Assembly (NCBI GenBank): GCA_013152535.1
Contig: JAADGE010000013.1
Coordinates: 1 to 64,000 of the forward strand
Direction: 5' to 3'
DNA from: Chlorobiota bacterium
Lineage (GTDB): Bacteria > Bacteroidota > Bacteroidia > Bacteroidales > JAADGE01
Length of the DNA stretch: 64,000 bases
Program-made: the position numbers and the translations under genes
The notes under the pieces: model-generated
What the model saw: the letters and a program-made list of their open reading frames with translations, nothing else
The model's database searches: none
What the model was told of the DNA's origin: nothing
Shown: positions 17,141 to 26,701 of the stretch, piece after piece
How positions within the stretch are numbered: the first letter of the stretch is position 1
How the letters are laid out: each line of letters begins with the position of its first letter

Positions 17141-17159
17141 CAAAACAAACAAGTAAACT

Positions 17160-17684
17160 ATGGAACAAATTAAAAACATTATTCTTAACCGTAAAAATTA
17201 TAAAATTACGGAAACAGCTTATAATCAGCTTTCTGATTTTTTAAAATATGTAAAAAAGCTTTTGAAAAATGAAGACAAGTTTTCAGATATTGAAATACAA
17301 ATGTCTGTACTGCTTGATATGGAATTAGAGCAAAAAACAGAAACAATTATTACAACTGAAATTTTAAACGAAGCAATTAAGGTGATGAAAGATAATCAAA
17401 AAATAAAATATAAACAGCAATTTTACGAACACGACAAATTTCAAAAAAAAACAAAGATAAAACGAAATCGAAAAAAATTAGAACGAGATAAATCTCATAA
17501 TATTTTAGGAGGAGTTTGTGCCGGAATAGCACGAAAACTTGGTATTGACCCGGTATTAATCAGAATTTTGTTTATATTATTAGCTCTTTTCAGAGGTTTG
17601 TTTATTCCTGTTTACATCATTTTATGGATTGTAATACCTTCTGACGAACACAGCAAAAATATCCGAAAACCCGTTTCATTATGA
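17160..17684 (+). CDS. PspC domain protein
   Basis: 174 residues. The C-terminal PspC domain is LERDKSHNILGGVCAGIARK then LGIDPVLIRILFILLALFRG with a following membrane segment ending IVIPSDEH. PspC domains sense or relay envelope stress. The N-terminal 90 residues are a helical region similar in pattern to the N-terminus of the PspC protein two genes on, so the two are paralogues. The end overlaps the PadR gene by 4 bp (ATGA), implying coupled translation. Confidence 0.85.
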   Translation: MEQIKNIILNRKNYKITETAYNQLSDFLKYVKKLLKNEDKFSDIEIQMSVLLDMELEQKTETIITTEILNEAIKVMKDNQKIKYKQQFYEHDKFQKKTKIKRNRKKLERDKSHNILGGVCAGIARKLGIDPVLIRILFILLALFRGLFIPVYIILWIVIPSDEHSKNIRKPVSL

Positions 17685-18013
17685 AAACAGAAAATGTAAA
17701 AGCACAAATGCGTAAAGGTGTGTTGGAGTATTGTACTTTGTCAATTTTATCAAAAGGAGCGGCATATGCTTCAGATATTATTAAGGAATTAAAAACAGCC
17801 GAACTTATTGTAGTTGAAGGAACGCTATATCCACTTTTGACTCGCCAAAAAAATGCAGGTCTTTTAAGTTACAGGTGGGAGGAATCAACACAAGGACCGC
17901 CGCGAAAATATTATATACTTACGGATAAAGGGACGTCAGCCCTTGACGAACTTGATAAATCATGGAATAACTTAACACAGTCAGTTAACAAAATCAGAAC
18001 ATCAAATAATTAG
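17681..18013 (+). CDS. PadR family transcriptional regulator
   Basis: 110 residues, a winged-helix repressor. Motifs: QMRKGVLEYCTLSILS, AYASDIIKELK, VVEGTLYPLLTRQKNAGLL, and GPPRKYYILTDKG, all typical of PadR-s1 proteins. Placed between two PspC genes and translationally coupled to the first, it probably controls this operon. Ligand unknown. Confidence 0.93.
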   Translation: MKTENVKAQMRKGVLEYCTLSILSKGAAYASDIIKELKTAELIVVEGTLYPLLTRQKNAGLLSYRWEESTQGPPRKYYILTDKGTSALDELDKSWNNLTQSVNKIRTSNN

Positions 18014-18021
18014 TAAAAATA

Positions 18022-18645
18022 ATGAAAAAAACAATCAGAATACATATCAGCGGATATATTTTCAACATTGACGAAGATGCATATCAAATATTAAAAAATT
18101 GGTTAGACAGTATTTCAGAAAAATACAAAAATGAAGAAGACGGCGAAGAAATTGTTAATGATATAGAAATGCGTGTTGCAGAACTTTTTGAAGAGAAATC
18201 CGGACACGAGGGTGTTGTAACTCAAAAAGAAGTTGATGACGTTATAAAAATTATGGGAAAGCCGGAAGATTTTGAACCCGAAGAAGAAGAAGAAAGTATA
18301 AATTTTTCATTTTCAAACAAAAAGAAAAGTCGCAAACAAAAACGTTTGTACAGAGACGAAGATGATAAAATACTTGCCGGAGTATGCAGCGGTTTAGGAA
18401 ATTATTTTGGTGTTGACCCTGTTCTTATTCGCTTATTTTTTGTTGCTGCTGTTATTCTCGGCGGTTTCGGAACAATTATTTACATCGTTTTATGGATTGC
18501 AATCCCCAAAGCGGAAACAGTTTCCCAAAAATTAGAGATGAAAGGGGAACCGGTTACAATTGCAAATATTGAAAAAGCAATAAAAGATGAAATTGAATAC
18601 ATGAAAAATAATTGGTTTAAAAAGAAGAAAAAAGGGAAACTGTAA
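18022..18645 (+). CDS. PspC domain protein with long N-terminal region
   Basis: 207 residues. N-terminal soluble part (1-100) with FNIDEDAYQILKNWLDSI and NDIEMRVAELFEEK, common in Bacteroidota PspC proteins. PspC domain at about 110-175: LYRDEDDKILAGVCSGLGNY then FGVDPVLIRLFFVAAVILGG, followed by a membrane segment ending WIAIPKA and a basic C-terminal tail (WFKKKKKGKL). Starts 8 bp after the PadR stop. Probably part of an envelope stress response with the first gene. Confidence 0.88.
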   Translation: MKKTIRIHISGYIFNIDEDAYQILKNWLDSISEKYKNEEDGEEIVNDIEMRVAELFEEKSGHEGVVTQKEVDDVIKIMGKPEDFEPEEEEESINFSFSNKKKSRKQKRLYRDEDDKILAGVCSGLGNYFGVDPVLIRLFFVAAVILGGFGTIIYIVLWIAIPKAETVSQKLEMKGEPVTIANIEKAIKDEIEYMKNNWFKKKKKGKL

Positions 18646-18679
18646 GTTATAAATTTTACAGAAAGTACCCACAACAAAA

Positions 18680-18698
18680 AAACTGTCTGCTGACAGAC
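18680..18698. other. Short perfect hairpin
   Basis: CTGTCTG CTGA CAGACAG, a 7-bp stem with 4-base loop, 35 bp past the PspC stop. No T run follows, so it is not a typical terminator. It could be a transcript-end hairpin or a repetitive palindrome. Confidence 0.5.
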
Positions 18699-18710
18699 AG
18701 GAAATCGATT

Positions 18711-18740
18711 TCTGCAATATAGGAAACTGTTGCTCCCTGC
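18711..18740 (-). pseudogene. Degenerate partial copy of tRNA-Arg
   Basis: Bases around TAGGAAACTGTTG repeat the anticodon arm of the adjacent tRNA-Arg, with about 22 of 26 positions matching over the wider stretch starting at 18711. The flanks match poorly, and no cloverleaf can form. It is probably the remnant of a duplicated tRNA or of an integration event at the tRNA's 3' side. Confidence 0.45.
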
Positions 18741-18754
18741 TTGCATAAAATTTG

Positions 18755-18826
18755 TACCCCCGACAAGAATCGAACTTGTATCTACAGTTTAGGAAACTGT
18801 TGTTCTATCCGTTGAACTACGAGGGC
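18755..18826 (-). tRNA. tRNA-Arg (anticodon CCT)
   Basis: 72 nt. The acceptor stem GCCCTCG pairs with CGGGGGT (one G:U at each of two positions). D arm GTTCAACGGATAGAAC; anticodon stem ACAGT/ACTGT with loop TTCCTAA, giving anticodon CCT for AGG. T arm ACAAG-TTCGATT-CTTGT; discriminator A. CCA is not encoded. Confidence 0.93.
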
Positions 18827-18875
18827 TTATAATTTTTGCAAAAATAGAAAAAGATTTCCTGCTTATCAAAAAGCA

Positions 18876-19103
18876 TTATATTTTCTCAACTCTTATAATA
18901 TTTACGGGACAAAGTTTTGCCGCCTCCACATTTGCCTTATATTCATCATCGGATGTAATTGTTATAAAAATTCCTTTTTTTTGTTTTGCTTCAATTAAAT
19001 TGCATTTTCCGTCTGTTTCATCCATTTCCCAACGATAAGGAGCAACTTCGACACAATAATTGCATCCGATACATTTTGCTCTGTAATGTGTAATTCTTAT
19101 CAT
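18876..19103 (-). CDS. [4Fe-4S] ferredoxin, single cluster
   Basis: 75 residues; a small electron carrier. Cysteines at 11, 14 and 17 (CIGCNYCVEVAP) and Cys65 followed by Pro (CPVNII) supply four ligands for one [4Fe-4S] cluster. The first motif continues to a Pro rather than a second cluster motif. Acidic middle region (WEMDETDGKC), with one extra cysteine. No redox partner adjoins; the upstream lipoprotein gene diverges. Confidence 0.88.
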   Translation of the reverse strand: MIRITHYRAKCIGCNYCVEVAPYRWEMDETDGKCNLIEAKQKKGIFITITSDDEYKANVEAAKLCPVNIIRVEKI

Positions 19104-19130
19104 AATTTCTTTTCAGCACGCAAATTTTAT

Positions 19131-19138
19131 TAATTTTG
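19131..19138 (+). promoter_or_regulatory. -7 promoter box for the lipoprotein-rnr operon
   Basis: TAATTTTG matches TAnnTTTG, 52 bp before the lipoprotein start codon. Confidence 0.5.
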
Positions 19139-19189
19139 GTCAATATTTCAAAATAAAATTACATTCTGCAAGTTTATGTAGATTAGGCT

Positions 19190-22006
19190 ATGAAAAAAAT
19201 TTATTCTTACGGCATATTAATTTTAATAATTTTTATTTCTGCCTGTGCACAGATAGGGACATTAACGGGTGGTGAAAAAGATAAAGATCCGCCGAAATTT
19301 GTTAAAAGTAACCCTCCGGAACAAGGTAAAAATTTTAAGGGTGATAAAATCAGCATTTTGTTTGATGAATTTTTTGTTTTAGACAATCTTAACGCTGTTT
19401 TTTTATCCTCACCTCCTCTTCTTACAAAACCGGATTTTAAAATTAAAAGAAAAACATTACTTATAAAACTACACGAAGCCTTAAAAGACACAACAACATA
19501 CACGTTTTTGTTCGGAAATGCCATTAAAGATTATCACGAAGGAAATAAAATAAATGATTTTCGATTTGTATTTTCTACAGGAAATAAAATTGATACAATG
19601 GAAGCTTCCGGTGTTGTAATTGATGCAAAAACACACAAAAAGCAAGCAGATTTGCTTGTTATGTTGTATTATAACCATGCAGATTCGGTCCCCATTAAAG
19701 AAAAGCCTTATTATATTGCAAAAACAGACACTTCCGGCAAGTTTGATATAAATTTTATTAAGCCCGGAAAATATAAAATCTTTGCCTTAAAAGATAATGA
19801 TGCGAACCTGAAATATAATCTTCCGCAAGAAAAAATTGCATTCCTCGATTCGTTTATTATTCCGAAAGTTAAAACAGAAACAAAGATCGACTCATTCAAA
19901 GCCGGTTCTGTTCTGCATTTTGGTGATGAAGATGAAAAAGGTGATACTCTGAAAAACGATACGGTAATTATTACAAAGAACTACATTTATTCGCCCGATA
20001 ATATTATTTTATTTGCTTTCACGGAAGACAATCTGTCGCAATATCTTATTAATTCAGAAAGACCGGTAAAAGAAAAATGTGCTTTTCAATTTAATAAAAC
20101 AACTGAAAATGTAAAAATCAGCGGTTTGAATTTTGAATTAAATCCCAAAAACTCTTTTATTGAAAAACAAGATTCCGGAAAAAGTATCATTGTTTGGCTT
20201 AATGATAAAAATCTTTTCGAAAAAGATACAGTACAGTTTACATTTTCCTATTTTAATAAAGATTCTGTAGGAAATTTATTATCGCAAACAGATACAACTG
20301 CCCTTATTTTTAATAATAAAGCAGATACAATAATTCATCGTATATCTATAGATGACGGCGAATCTGATATTGATTTTTTTAAAGATTTTACTATTGAAAC
20401 AGAAACACCGATATTAAAAGCAGATACTTCAAAAATAAAACTTTTTATGCTTTTTGATACTTTAGTAAGCGATAATAAAAAACAAGAATTACTGAATTCA
20501 TATCGTCCGACACCGGACACCCTGATTTTTTCTTTAAAGCGTCCGTTTGTTAACCGATTTTATATTGAAGCCTTAAATTTTGACACTATTCCTCAGTGGT
20601 CTCTAAATAATTATTCCGATAAAAATACAAAGTTAACTTGTAAGATTAAAAACAAAACAATTTCCCAAAAAGACACTTTAAAAATTGTTCTTCATTTTGA
20701 TAATGCTTTTTTTAAAGGACAAATACAAAAATTCTCCGATACATTAAAACTTCCTTTGTATAAGCAAAATTTAATTTCTGCATTACGAACAACCACTGAT
20801 ACCTTAACTTTTAATTTCAAAAAGAAAATATCGGCAAATACAACCGTTGAATTAACCGAAAATAATCCCGAAAACTGGTATCGCCGCATTAAATCTGCCG
20901 ATAATAAAAAACTGGTATTAAAAATAATTGATAAAAATTTGATTGAGGAAGATACTCTGATGTTGAAAATAAGAACATTAGACTATGATAATACTGCCGG
21001 CGATAAAATATATTTCGAATATCTGAAAAATGTTATTTTTATACATAAACGACAAAAAATTAATAAAATACACAGATTACAAAAAAACAAATTTTATCTG
21101 ATATTTAATAAACCTCTTGTTTCGGATGTCAAAATTAAAACCCTTGACAGTGTTAAAGATATACATCCGTTTATCATTAATTATAATACGAAAAAAGATA
21201 CTCTTAATTGTGAAATTACGGATAAAAACTTCATTAATCACGACACCTTAAAAGTTATTATTCTTTACAAAGAAAAATATAAACACAGTACTATTAATCA
21301 TACAGATACACTAAATCTGATTTATAAAAAACCTCGAAGAAGGCACAAAATACATTTTACCGAAAATAAAACAAAAACGGAATCCGAGACAGAAGTTAAA
21401 ACAACTTCCGCAAACACCGAATCCGTAAGTATAAAAATCCCGGTAAAATATACACTGATTAAAGATTCTGTTTCTGAACGAAAATACCATGTTAAACACA
21501 AATGGAAAGAAGGAATCTCGTATATTTTAAAACTTGATACTTCTGCTTTTGAAAATTATCAAAATGAATTTTCCGAATTTAAAAAATTCAAATTTAAGAT
21601 AAGAACAAAAGATGATTACGGGAATATTATTTTAAACATTTCACATATTAAAGTTTTCGGAGATAAATATTTTTATACTAAATCAGATACAACATCTGTC
21701 GATTCTGCCGCTTATTCCGTATTACCGGAAGGGCAAGTTATTCTTAACCTTTATGATAAAGATAACAATTTGCTGAAAACAGAATATTTGACAAAAGATA
21801 CAATTATAACTTATAAGAACATCGTAGCCGGAAATTATCATTTAGAAATGATTTATGATAAAAATAAAAACAAAAAATACGATGCCGGAAATTATTTAAA
21901 ACACAAACAACCCGAACGTATCATCTACTATCCGAATGACATCATTATTAAACCGAAATGGGAAAACAGCGTTGATATTAAATTTACGGAATTAAACAAA
22001 ATATAA
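19190..22006 (+). CDS. Large Ig-like domain lipoprotein
   Basis: 938 residues. Lipoprotein signal with Cys19 (IIFISACAQ). Right after it comes GTLTGGEKDKDPPKFVKSNP, the start of the Bacteroidota family with an N-terminal Ig-like (Big_5 type) domain at about 35-130, followed by a carboxypeptidase-regulatory-like segment (GVVIDAKTH; GKFDINFIKPGKYKIFAL). The rest is repetitive beta sequence rich in DTL/DT motifs, ending in a second Y.L..I.D.N.N..YD unit. Probably anchored in the outer membrane. It overlaps the next gene by one base (TAATG). Exact role unknown. Confidence 0.8.
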   Translation: MKKIYSYGILILIIFISACAQIGTLTGGEKDKDPPKFVKSNPPEQGKNFKGDKISILFDEFFVLDNLNAVFLSSPPLLTKPDFKIKRKTLLIKLHEALKDTTTYTFLFGNAIKDYHEGNKINDFRFVFSTGNKIDTMEASGVVIDAKTHKKQADLLVMLYYNHADSVPIKEKPYYIAKTDTSGKFDINFIKPGKYKIFALKDNDANLKYNLPQEKIAFLDSFIIPKVKTETKIDSFKAGSVLHFGDEDEKGDTLKNDTVIITKNYIYSPDNIILFAFTEDNLSQYLINSERPVKEKCAFQFNKTTENVKISGLNFELNPKNSFIEKQDSGKSIIVWLNDKNLFEKDTVQFTFSYFNKDSVGNLLSQTDTTALIFNNKADTIIHRISIDDGESDIDFFKDFTIETETPILKADTSKIKLFMLFDTLVSDNKKQELLNSYRPTPDTLIFSLKRPFVNRFYIEALNFDTIPQWSLNNYSDKNTKLTCKIKNKTISQKDTLKIVLHFDNAFFKGQIQKFSDTLKLPLYKQNLISALRTTTDTLTFNFKKKISANTTVELTENNPENWYRRIKSADNKKLVLKIIDKNLIEEDTLMLKIRTLDYDNTAGDKIYFEYLKNVIFIHKRQKINKIHRLQKNKFYLIFNKPLVSDVKIKTLDSVKDIHPFIINYNTKKDTLNCEITDKNFINHDTLKVIILYKEKYKHSTINHTDTLNLIYKKPRRRHKIHFTENKTKTESETEVKTTSANTESVSIKIPVKYTLIKDSVSERKYHVKHKWKEGISYILKLDTSAFENYQNEFSEFKKFKFKIRTKDDYGNIILNISHIKVFGDKYFYTKSDTTSVDSAAYSVLPEGQVILNLYDKDNNLLKTEYLTKDTIITYKNIVAGNYHLEMIYDKNKNKKYDAGNYLKHKQPERIIYYPNDIIIKPKWENSVDIKFTELNKI

Positions 22007-24147
22007 TGGCACATAAAAAAAAGAACAAACAAAAATTACCGACTTTTAATCGAAAAACTTTACACAAATTCGTATTAGATATATTTCGTAAACACCCCAC
22101 GCAATATTTTAATTACAAGCAAGTTGCAAAAAAACTCGGTATCGGTGATTTGCGAACGAAGCAACTTTTAAGTGAAGTTCTGAACACACTTTGTGATGAA
22201 GGAAAGTTAGACGAAGAACAAAGAGGCAGATATAAATTTATTCCCACAAAATCTGTTATTACCGGCAGAGTTATGCTGATAGCGTCCGGGTCGGCATTTG
22301 TTATTTCCGATGATACGGAAGAAGATATTTACATTCCTCGTAAATATATGAATCGTGCATTAAACAATGATACCGTAGAAGTACAAATTTGGGCAAGACG
22401 TAAAAAAAGAAATCCTGAAGGCGAAATAACAAAAATTGTAAAGCGTAATAAATCAAAATTTGTCGGTATCGTTAATATTACAAAGGACAATATTGCCTTT
22501 TTAATTGTGACAGAAAGGAATATGCCTTACGATATTTTTATACCCTCAAAAAACTTGAACGGTGCAGAACACGGGAAAAAAGCTGTTGCCGAAATCACAC
22601 ATTGGGATGATCACCAAAAAAATCCGACAGGTAAAATTATTGATATTCTCGGTAATGAAGGCGAAAACGATACTGAAATGAATGCAATTTTGACAGAATT
22701 TAATTTACCCTACACATATCCCGAAAACTTAACTCATTTAGCCGAAAAAATCCCGACAAAAATTTCTGCGGAAGAAATAAAAATCAGAAAAGATTTCAGA
22801 AACATACCAACTTTTACGATAGACCCTGAAGATGCTAAAGATTTTGACGATGCACTTTCGTACAAAGAACTCCCGAGCGGAAATATTGAAGTAGGTATTC
22901 ACATTGCAGATGTTACACATTACGTAAAAGAAGGTGATCCCATCGACAAAGAAGGCTACGAAAGAGCAACCTCTGTTTATTTGGTTGACAGAACAATTCC
23001 GATGCTGCCCGAAAAATTATCGAATAATGTTTGTTCGCTTCGACCTAATGAAGACAAACTTACCTATTCTGCTGTTTTTGAGTTAGATAAAGAAGCAAAT
23101 GTTCATAAACAATGGTTCGGAAGAACAATTATAAATTCCGACCGCAGATTTAATTATGCCGAAGCACAAGAAATTATTGAAACCGGAAACGGCGACATGT
23201 CAAAAGAAATTATCGAACTTAACAAACTTGCAAAAAAATTACGCGATATACGCTTCAAAAACGGATCAATTTCTTTTGAACGCATTGAAGTTAAATTTAA
23301 ATTAGACGATAACGGAAAACCTCTCGGTGTCTATTTTAAAGAAGCGAAAGATTCCAATCACTTAATTGAAGAATTTATGTTGTTGGCAAACAAAAAAGTT
23401 GCCGAATTTGTTGGTCAAACACTTCATAAACCTTTTATTTACCGTATTCATGATGAACCTGATATTGAAAAACTACATTCTTTTTCAAATTTTATCAAAC
23501 AATTCGGTTATAAATTCAAATTTAAAGATGAAACAGAAATTGCAAACTCCTTAAACCGATTACTGGAAAATGTAAAAGGCAAACCCGAACAAAACATGAT
23601 TGAGCAACTTGCCGTAAAATCAATGTCAAAAGCCGAATATTCCGCTGATAATGTCGGACATTACGGTTTAGCTTTCAATTTTTATACTCATTTTACTTCA
23701 CCTATTCGTCGTTATCCGGATATGATGGTACATCGTTTATTAACACAATACCTAAAAAAAGGAAAACCGGCAATGACCAATATTCTTAATGAAAAATGCA
23801 AACATGCTTCGGATATGGAACGTCTTTCCGTTATGGCAGAGCGTGCTTCAATAAAATACAAACAAGCCGAATTTATGCAGGACAAGTTGGGCTCTGTTCA
23901 CGATGCTGTTATTACCGGTGTTACCGAACGAGGATTATATGTTGAAATGAAAGAAACAAAAATTGAAGGAATGATTGCCATGCGCGATTTGGATGATGAC
24001 TTTTATGTGTTTGATGACTCAAATTACTGCATCACAGGACAACGAAGCAAAAAGAAGTTTCAACTCGGAAACAATATTAAAGTGCAACTTGTAAAAGTTA
24101 ATATGCAAAGCAGAACTATAGATTTTGTTCCGGCTGAAAATTTTTAA
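22006..24147 (+). CDS. rnr: Ribonuclease R
   Basis: 3'-5' exoribonuclease of the RNB family that degrades structured RNA. 713 residues. N-terminal winged-helix region (residues 12-75), cold-shock-like RNA-binding part, then the RNB catalytic domain from about 250: TIDPEDAKDFDDALSY holds the metal-binding aspartates; later HFTSPIRRYPDMMVHRLL. C-terminal S1 domain at about 630-705 (GSVHDAVITGVTERGLYVEM). Translation is coupled to the lipoprotein gene by a one-base overlap. Confidence 0.95.
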   Translation: MAHKKKNKQKLPTFNRKTLHKFVLDIFRKHPTQYFNYKQVAKKLGIGDLRTKQLLSEVLNTLCDEGKLDEEQRGRYKFIPTKSVITGRVMLIASGSAFVISDDTEEDIYIPRKYMNRALNNDTVEVQIWARRKKRNPEGEITKIVKRNKSKFVGIVNITKDNIAFLIVTERNMPYDIFIPSKNLNGAEHGKKAVAEITHWDDHQKNPTGKIIDILGNEGENDTEMNAILTEFNLPYTYPENLTHLAEKIPTKISAEEIKIRKDFRNIPTFTIDPEDAKDFDDALSYKELPSGNIEVGIHIADVTHYVKEGDPIDKEGYERATSVYLVDRTIPMLPEKLSNNVCSLRPNEDKLTYSAVFELDKEANVHKQWFGRTIINSDRRFNYAEAQEIIETGNGDMSKEIIELNKLAKKLRDIRFKNGSISFERIEVKFKLDDNGKPLGVYFKEAKDSNHLIEEFMLLANKKVAEFVGQTLHKPFIYRIHDEPDIEKLHSFSNFIKQFGYKFKFKDETEIANSLNRLLENVKGKPEQNMIEQLAVKSMSKAEYSADNVGHYGLAFNFYTHFTSPIRRYPDMMVHRLLTQYLKKGKPAMTNILNEKCKHASDMERLSVMAERASIKYKQAEFMQDKLGSVHDAVITGVTERGLYVEMKETKIEGMIAMRDLDDDFYVFDDSNYCITGQRSKKKFQLGNNIKVQLVKVNMQSRTIDFVPAENF

Positions 24148-24236
24148 TCAAAAACTACCCTTAAAAGGTATAATTGTATTATTATTAATTTCTTAGCGAA
24201 TATAAAGACATACTCTTATTTCCAGAGAAAAAATAT

Positions 24237-24244
24237 TAACTTTG
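24237..24244 (+). promoter_or_regulatory. -7 promoter box for the antiporter gene
   Basis: TAACTTTG matches TAnnTTTG. Its position overlaps a possible TTG start at 24242, so translation must begin later, at the ATG 24260. Confidence 0.6.
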
Positions 24245-24259
24245 AAAAAAAGTTGTTTT

Positions 24260-25480
24260 ATGTCTGTGTTATATTTCGGTATTATTTTATTATTAGGATA
24301 TATATTATCTGTATTTGTAGAAAAACTTGGTTTCCCGAAAATTGTCGGTTATTTAACTGCGGGCTTATTGCTTAATCCTGAGGTTGTTAACTTTATTCCG
24401 TCAGAATTTATTGCCCTTACAAAGCCGGTAACAAGTTTTTGTTTGGCATTTATTACATTTGAAATCGGAAGCAGTTTTTCTCTGAAAGACTTAAGAGCTA
24501 CCGGAAAAAAATATTTTAATTTAGCATTTTTCGAGTCTTTCAGTGCTTTTGTTTTATTATTCATCATTTTCTTTATCATCAGCACCTATTTTCTGCCGTT
24601 TACGATAGGCGGTGTCAGTGTTTCTGTTGCATTCAGCCTGTTATTGGCATCTCTCGGAGCACCCACTGATCCCTCGGCAACATTAGCCGTAATACATGAA
24701 TATAAAGCAAAAGGTCCGGTAACAAGAGCAGTTCTCGGAGCTGCTGCATTTGATGATATTATCACTTTAATTTTGTTCAGCTTCAGCATGTCTGTTTCTC
24801 ATGCACTTTTAGGCGGGCAAGAAACATCATTTTTTCATGTCAGTTATATCATTTTGTACAAAATACTCGGTGCCGTTATTACCGGAATTGTTTTCGGTTT
24901 TATTTTTAATAAATTAACAAGTATTTTTAAAGTAAATGAAAAACGTTCTTTAATGATTCTGTTTTTCGGATTTTTATCTGTTACTTTCGGACTTGCAATA
25001 TGGTTAAAATTTGATGAACTGTTTTCAACTCTTACATTAGGATTTGTTATTAGGAATTTTAATAAATCCGAAAAAAAGATACTCAGTATTACGGAACATG
25101 CTCTTGAAGATTTATTCTTTCTTATCTTCTTTGTCTTCAGTGCATTACACTTCAGTTTCAAATCTGTCAGTTTTCAATTATTTATTTTAATATCAATATT
25201 TATTCTTGTGAGAATGACAGGGAAATATCTCGGAATGCGCTCCGGCTCACATATTTTAAAAATGTCGAAAAACGTTAAAAAATACGCTTTCGGCGGATTA
25301 ATACCGCAAGGCGGAATCGTTCTGGGCTTATCATTAATGATTGTTAACGAGCCTGAATTTAAAGACTTTTCAAATCTCCTTGCCGGAATAATTATGGGTG
25401 CAACAATTATTCATGAATTCATCGGTCCGTTTATTTCAAAATCAATTTTGAAAAAAGTAAACGAACTCAATAAAAAATAA
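24260..25480 (+). CDS. Cation:proton antiporter (CPA-type Na+/H+ exchanger family)
   Basis: 406 residues from ATG at 24260, chosen because a TAnnTTTG box overlaps the upstream TTG. About 12 membrane segments. The motif GAPTDPSATLAVIHEYKAKG contains the acidic centre of the family, followed by LGAAAFDDIITLILFS with a second Asp pair. The N-terminus is GFPKIVGYLTAGLLLNP. No regulatory TrkA-N or CBS domain at the C-terminus. Likely exchanges Na+ or K+ for H+. It stands alone with its own promoter. Confidence 0.88.
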   Translation: MSVLYFGIILLLGYILSVFVEKLGFPKIVGYLTAGLLLNPEVVNFIPSEFIALTKPVTSFCLAFITFEIGSSFSLKDLRATGKKYFNLAFFESFSAFVLLFIIFFIISTYFLPFTIGGVSVSVAFSLLLASLGAPTDPSATLAVIHEYKAKGPVTRAVLGAAAFDDIITLILFSFSMSVSHALLGGQETSFFHVSYIILYKILGAVITGIVFGFIFNKLTSIFKVNEKRSLMILFFGFLSVTFGLAIWLKFDELFSTLTLGFVIRNFNKSEKKILSITEHALEDLFFLIFFVFSALHFSFKSVSFQLFILISIFILVRMTGKYLGMRSGSHILKMSKNVKKYAFGGLIPQGGIVLGLSLMIVNEPEFKDFSNLLAGIIMGATIIHEFIGPFISKSILKKVNELNKK

Positions 25481-25528
25481 TACTGTAAATTTCCGAATAA
25501 GAAATTCCGGTTTATCAGAAAATTGAGT

Positions 25529-26587
25529 TTACATATAATCCGTAACAATCTTAAGTCCCTTATCTTCAAGTTCTTTCATAATGCTTTTAATCAAAGCTAC
25601 TTTCTTTTTATGAGGCAAAAATGCAGACTTAAATCCGTTAATTATTAAGTATTTAAGCTCTTTTTCATTAAATCCGAATTCTTTAACGGCAAGCCAATAT
25701 TCATCGGTTAAAGTCGTTCCGGAAATTAACCGGTTATCCGTATTTAAGGTAACTCTGATTCCGTAGTTAAAATAAAACTTCACCGGATGACTTTGCAAAT
25801 CTTTTACGGCTTTTGTTTGCACATTTGAAGTGATACACATTTCCAAAGGAATTCGATGATCATTAATATAATTCAGTAAATCGCCGTCTTCTCTTAATGT
25901 TGTTCCGTGCCCGATTCTGTTTGCACTGATATAATGAATGGCTTGGTGAATAGACTCCGGACCGTAAGCTTCACCGGCATGAACCGTCGTATTAATATTA
26001 TTGTTAACAATCAGATAAAAGGCTTCTTTGTGTTTTTTTGCAGGAAAATTTTCTTCGGCTCCTGCAAGGTCAAAACCTACAACTCCGGCATTTTTATAGG
26101 CAACGGAGAGTTCGGCTAATGTTAATGTTTTTTGCGGAGAAAAATGACGTAAGCCACACACGATAATCCCTATTATAATATTAAAATCTTTTTCTGCCTT
26201 TTCTTTTCCTTTTAAAACAGCATCAATAACATCGGTTAAATTCATTCCGTTTTTTGTGTGCAATAAAGGAGAAAATCGAATTTCCAAATAGCGAACATTT
26301 TCATTCGCATTATCTTCTGCCAATTCGTAAGTCGCTCTTGTTAAAGATTCCGGTGTTTGCATCACAGAAGTTGTAATATCGAAAGCACGCAGATAATCGA
26401 CCAGACTTTTACACCAAGGACCGGCAACCAATAAATGCTTTAATTTTTTCGGATCGGTTTCAGGTAATTTCACACCTTGTTGTTTGGCTAAATCGATGAT
26501 TGTTTCAACTCTCATAGAGCCGTCCAAATGACAATGCAATTCGGCTTTAGGTAAGCTGTGTATAAATTCTTTTGTTAATTTTTCCAT
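25529..26587 (-). CDS. add: Adenosine deaminase
   Basis: Converts adenosine to inosine. 352 residues. Zinc ligands: HCHLDGS (about 18-24) and HAGEAYG near residue 200; the later H in RIGHGT and DNRLISGTTLTDEY complete the site. Only the standard domain is present. A -7 box lies 82 bp upstream. It ends convergently with the antiporter gene, with 48 bp between them. Confidence 0.93.
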   Translation of the reverse strand: MEKLTKEFIHSLPKAELHCHLDGSMRVETIIDLAKQQGVKLPETDPKKLKHLLVAGPWCKSLVDYLRAFDITTSVMQTPESLTRATYELAEDNANENVRYLEIRFSPLLHTKNGMNLTDVIDAVLKGKEKAEKDFNIIIGIIVCGLRHFSPQKTLTLAELSVAYKNAGVVGFDLAGAEENFPAKKHKEAFYLIVNNNINTTVHAGEAYGPESIHQAIHYISANRIGHGTTLREDGDLLNYINDHRIPLEMCITSNVQTKAVKDLQSHPVKFYFNYGIRVTLNTDNRLISGTTLTDEYWLAVKEFGFNEKELKYLIINGFKSAFLPHKKKVALIKSIMKELEDKGLKIVTDYM

Positions 26588-26668
26588 AATGAATGTATTT
26601 TATAAAAATTTCTCATAAGTTGCTTGTTTTCAACCCATGAGAAATCCGAGATTTAATCTGTTAATTCG

Positions 26669-26676
26669 CAAAGATA
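26669..26676 (-). promoter_or_regulatory. -7 promoter box for add
   Basis: Minus-strand TATCTTTG matches TAnnTTTG, with an 82-bp leader before the start codon. Confidence 0.45.
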
Positions 26677-26701
26677 TAAAAAAAGATATTCCGACAATGG
26701 T

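Noticed and set aside
24242-24259. TTG start for the antiporter gene
   Set aside because: It overlaps the -7 promoter box, so the transcript would start after it.
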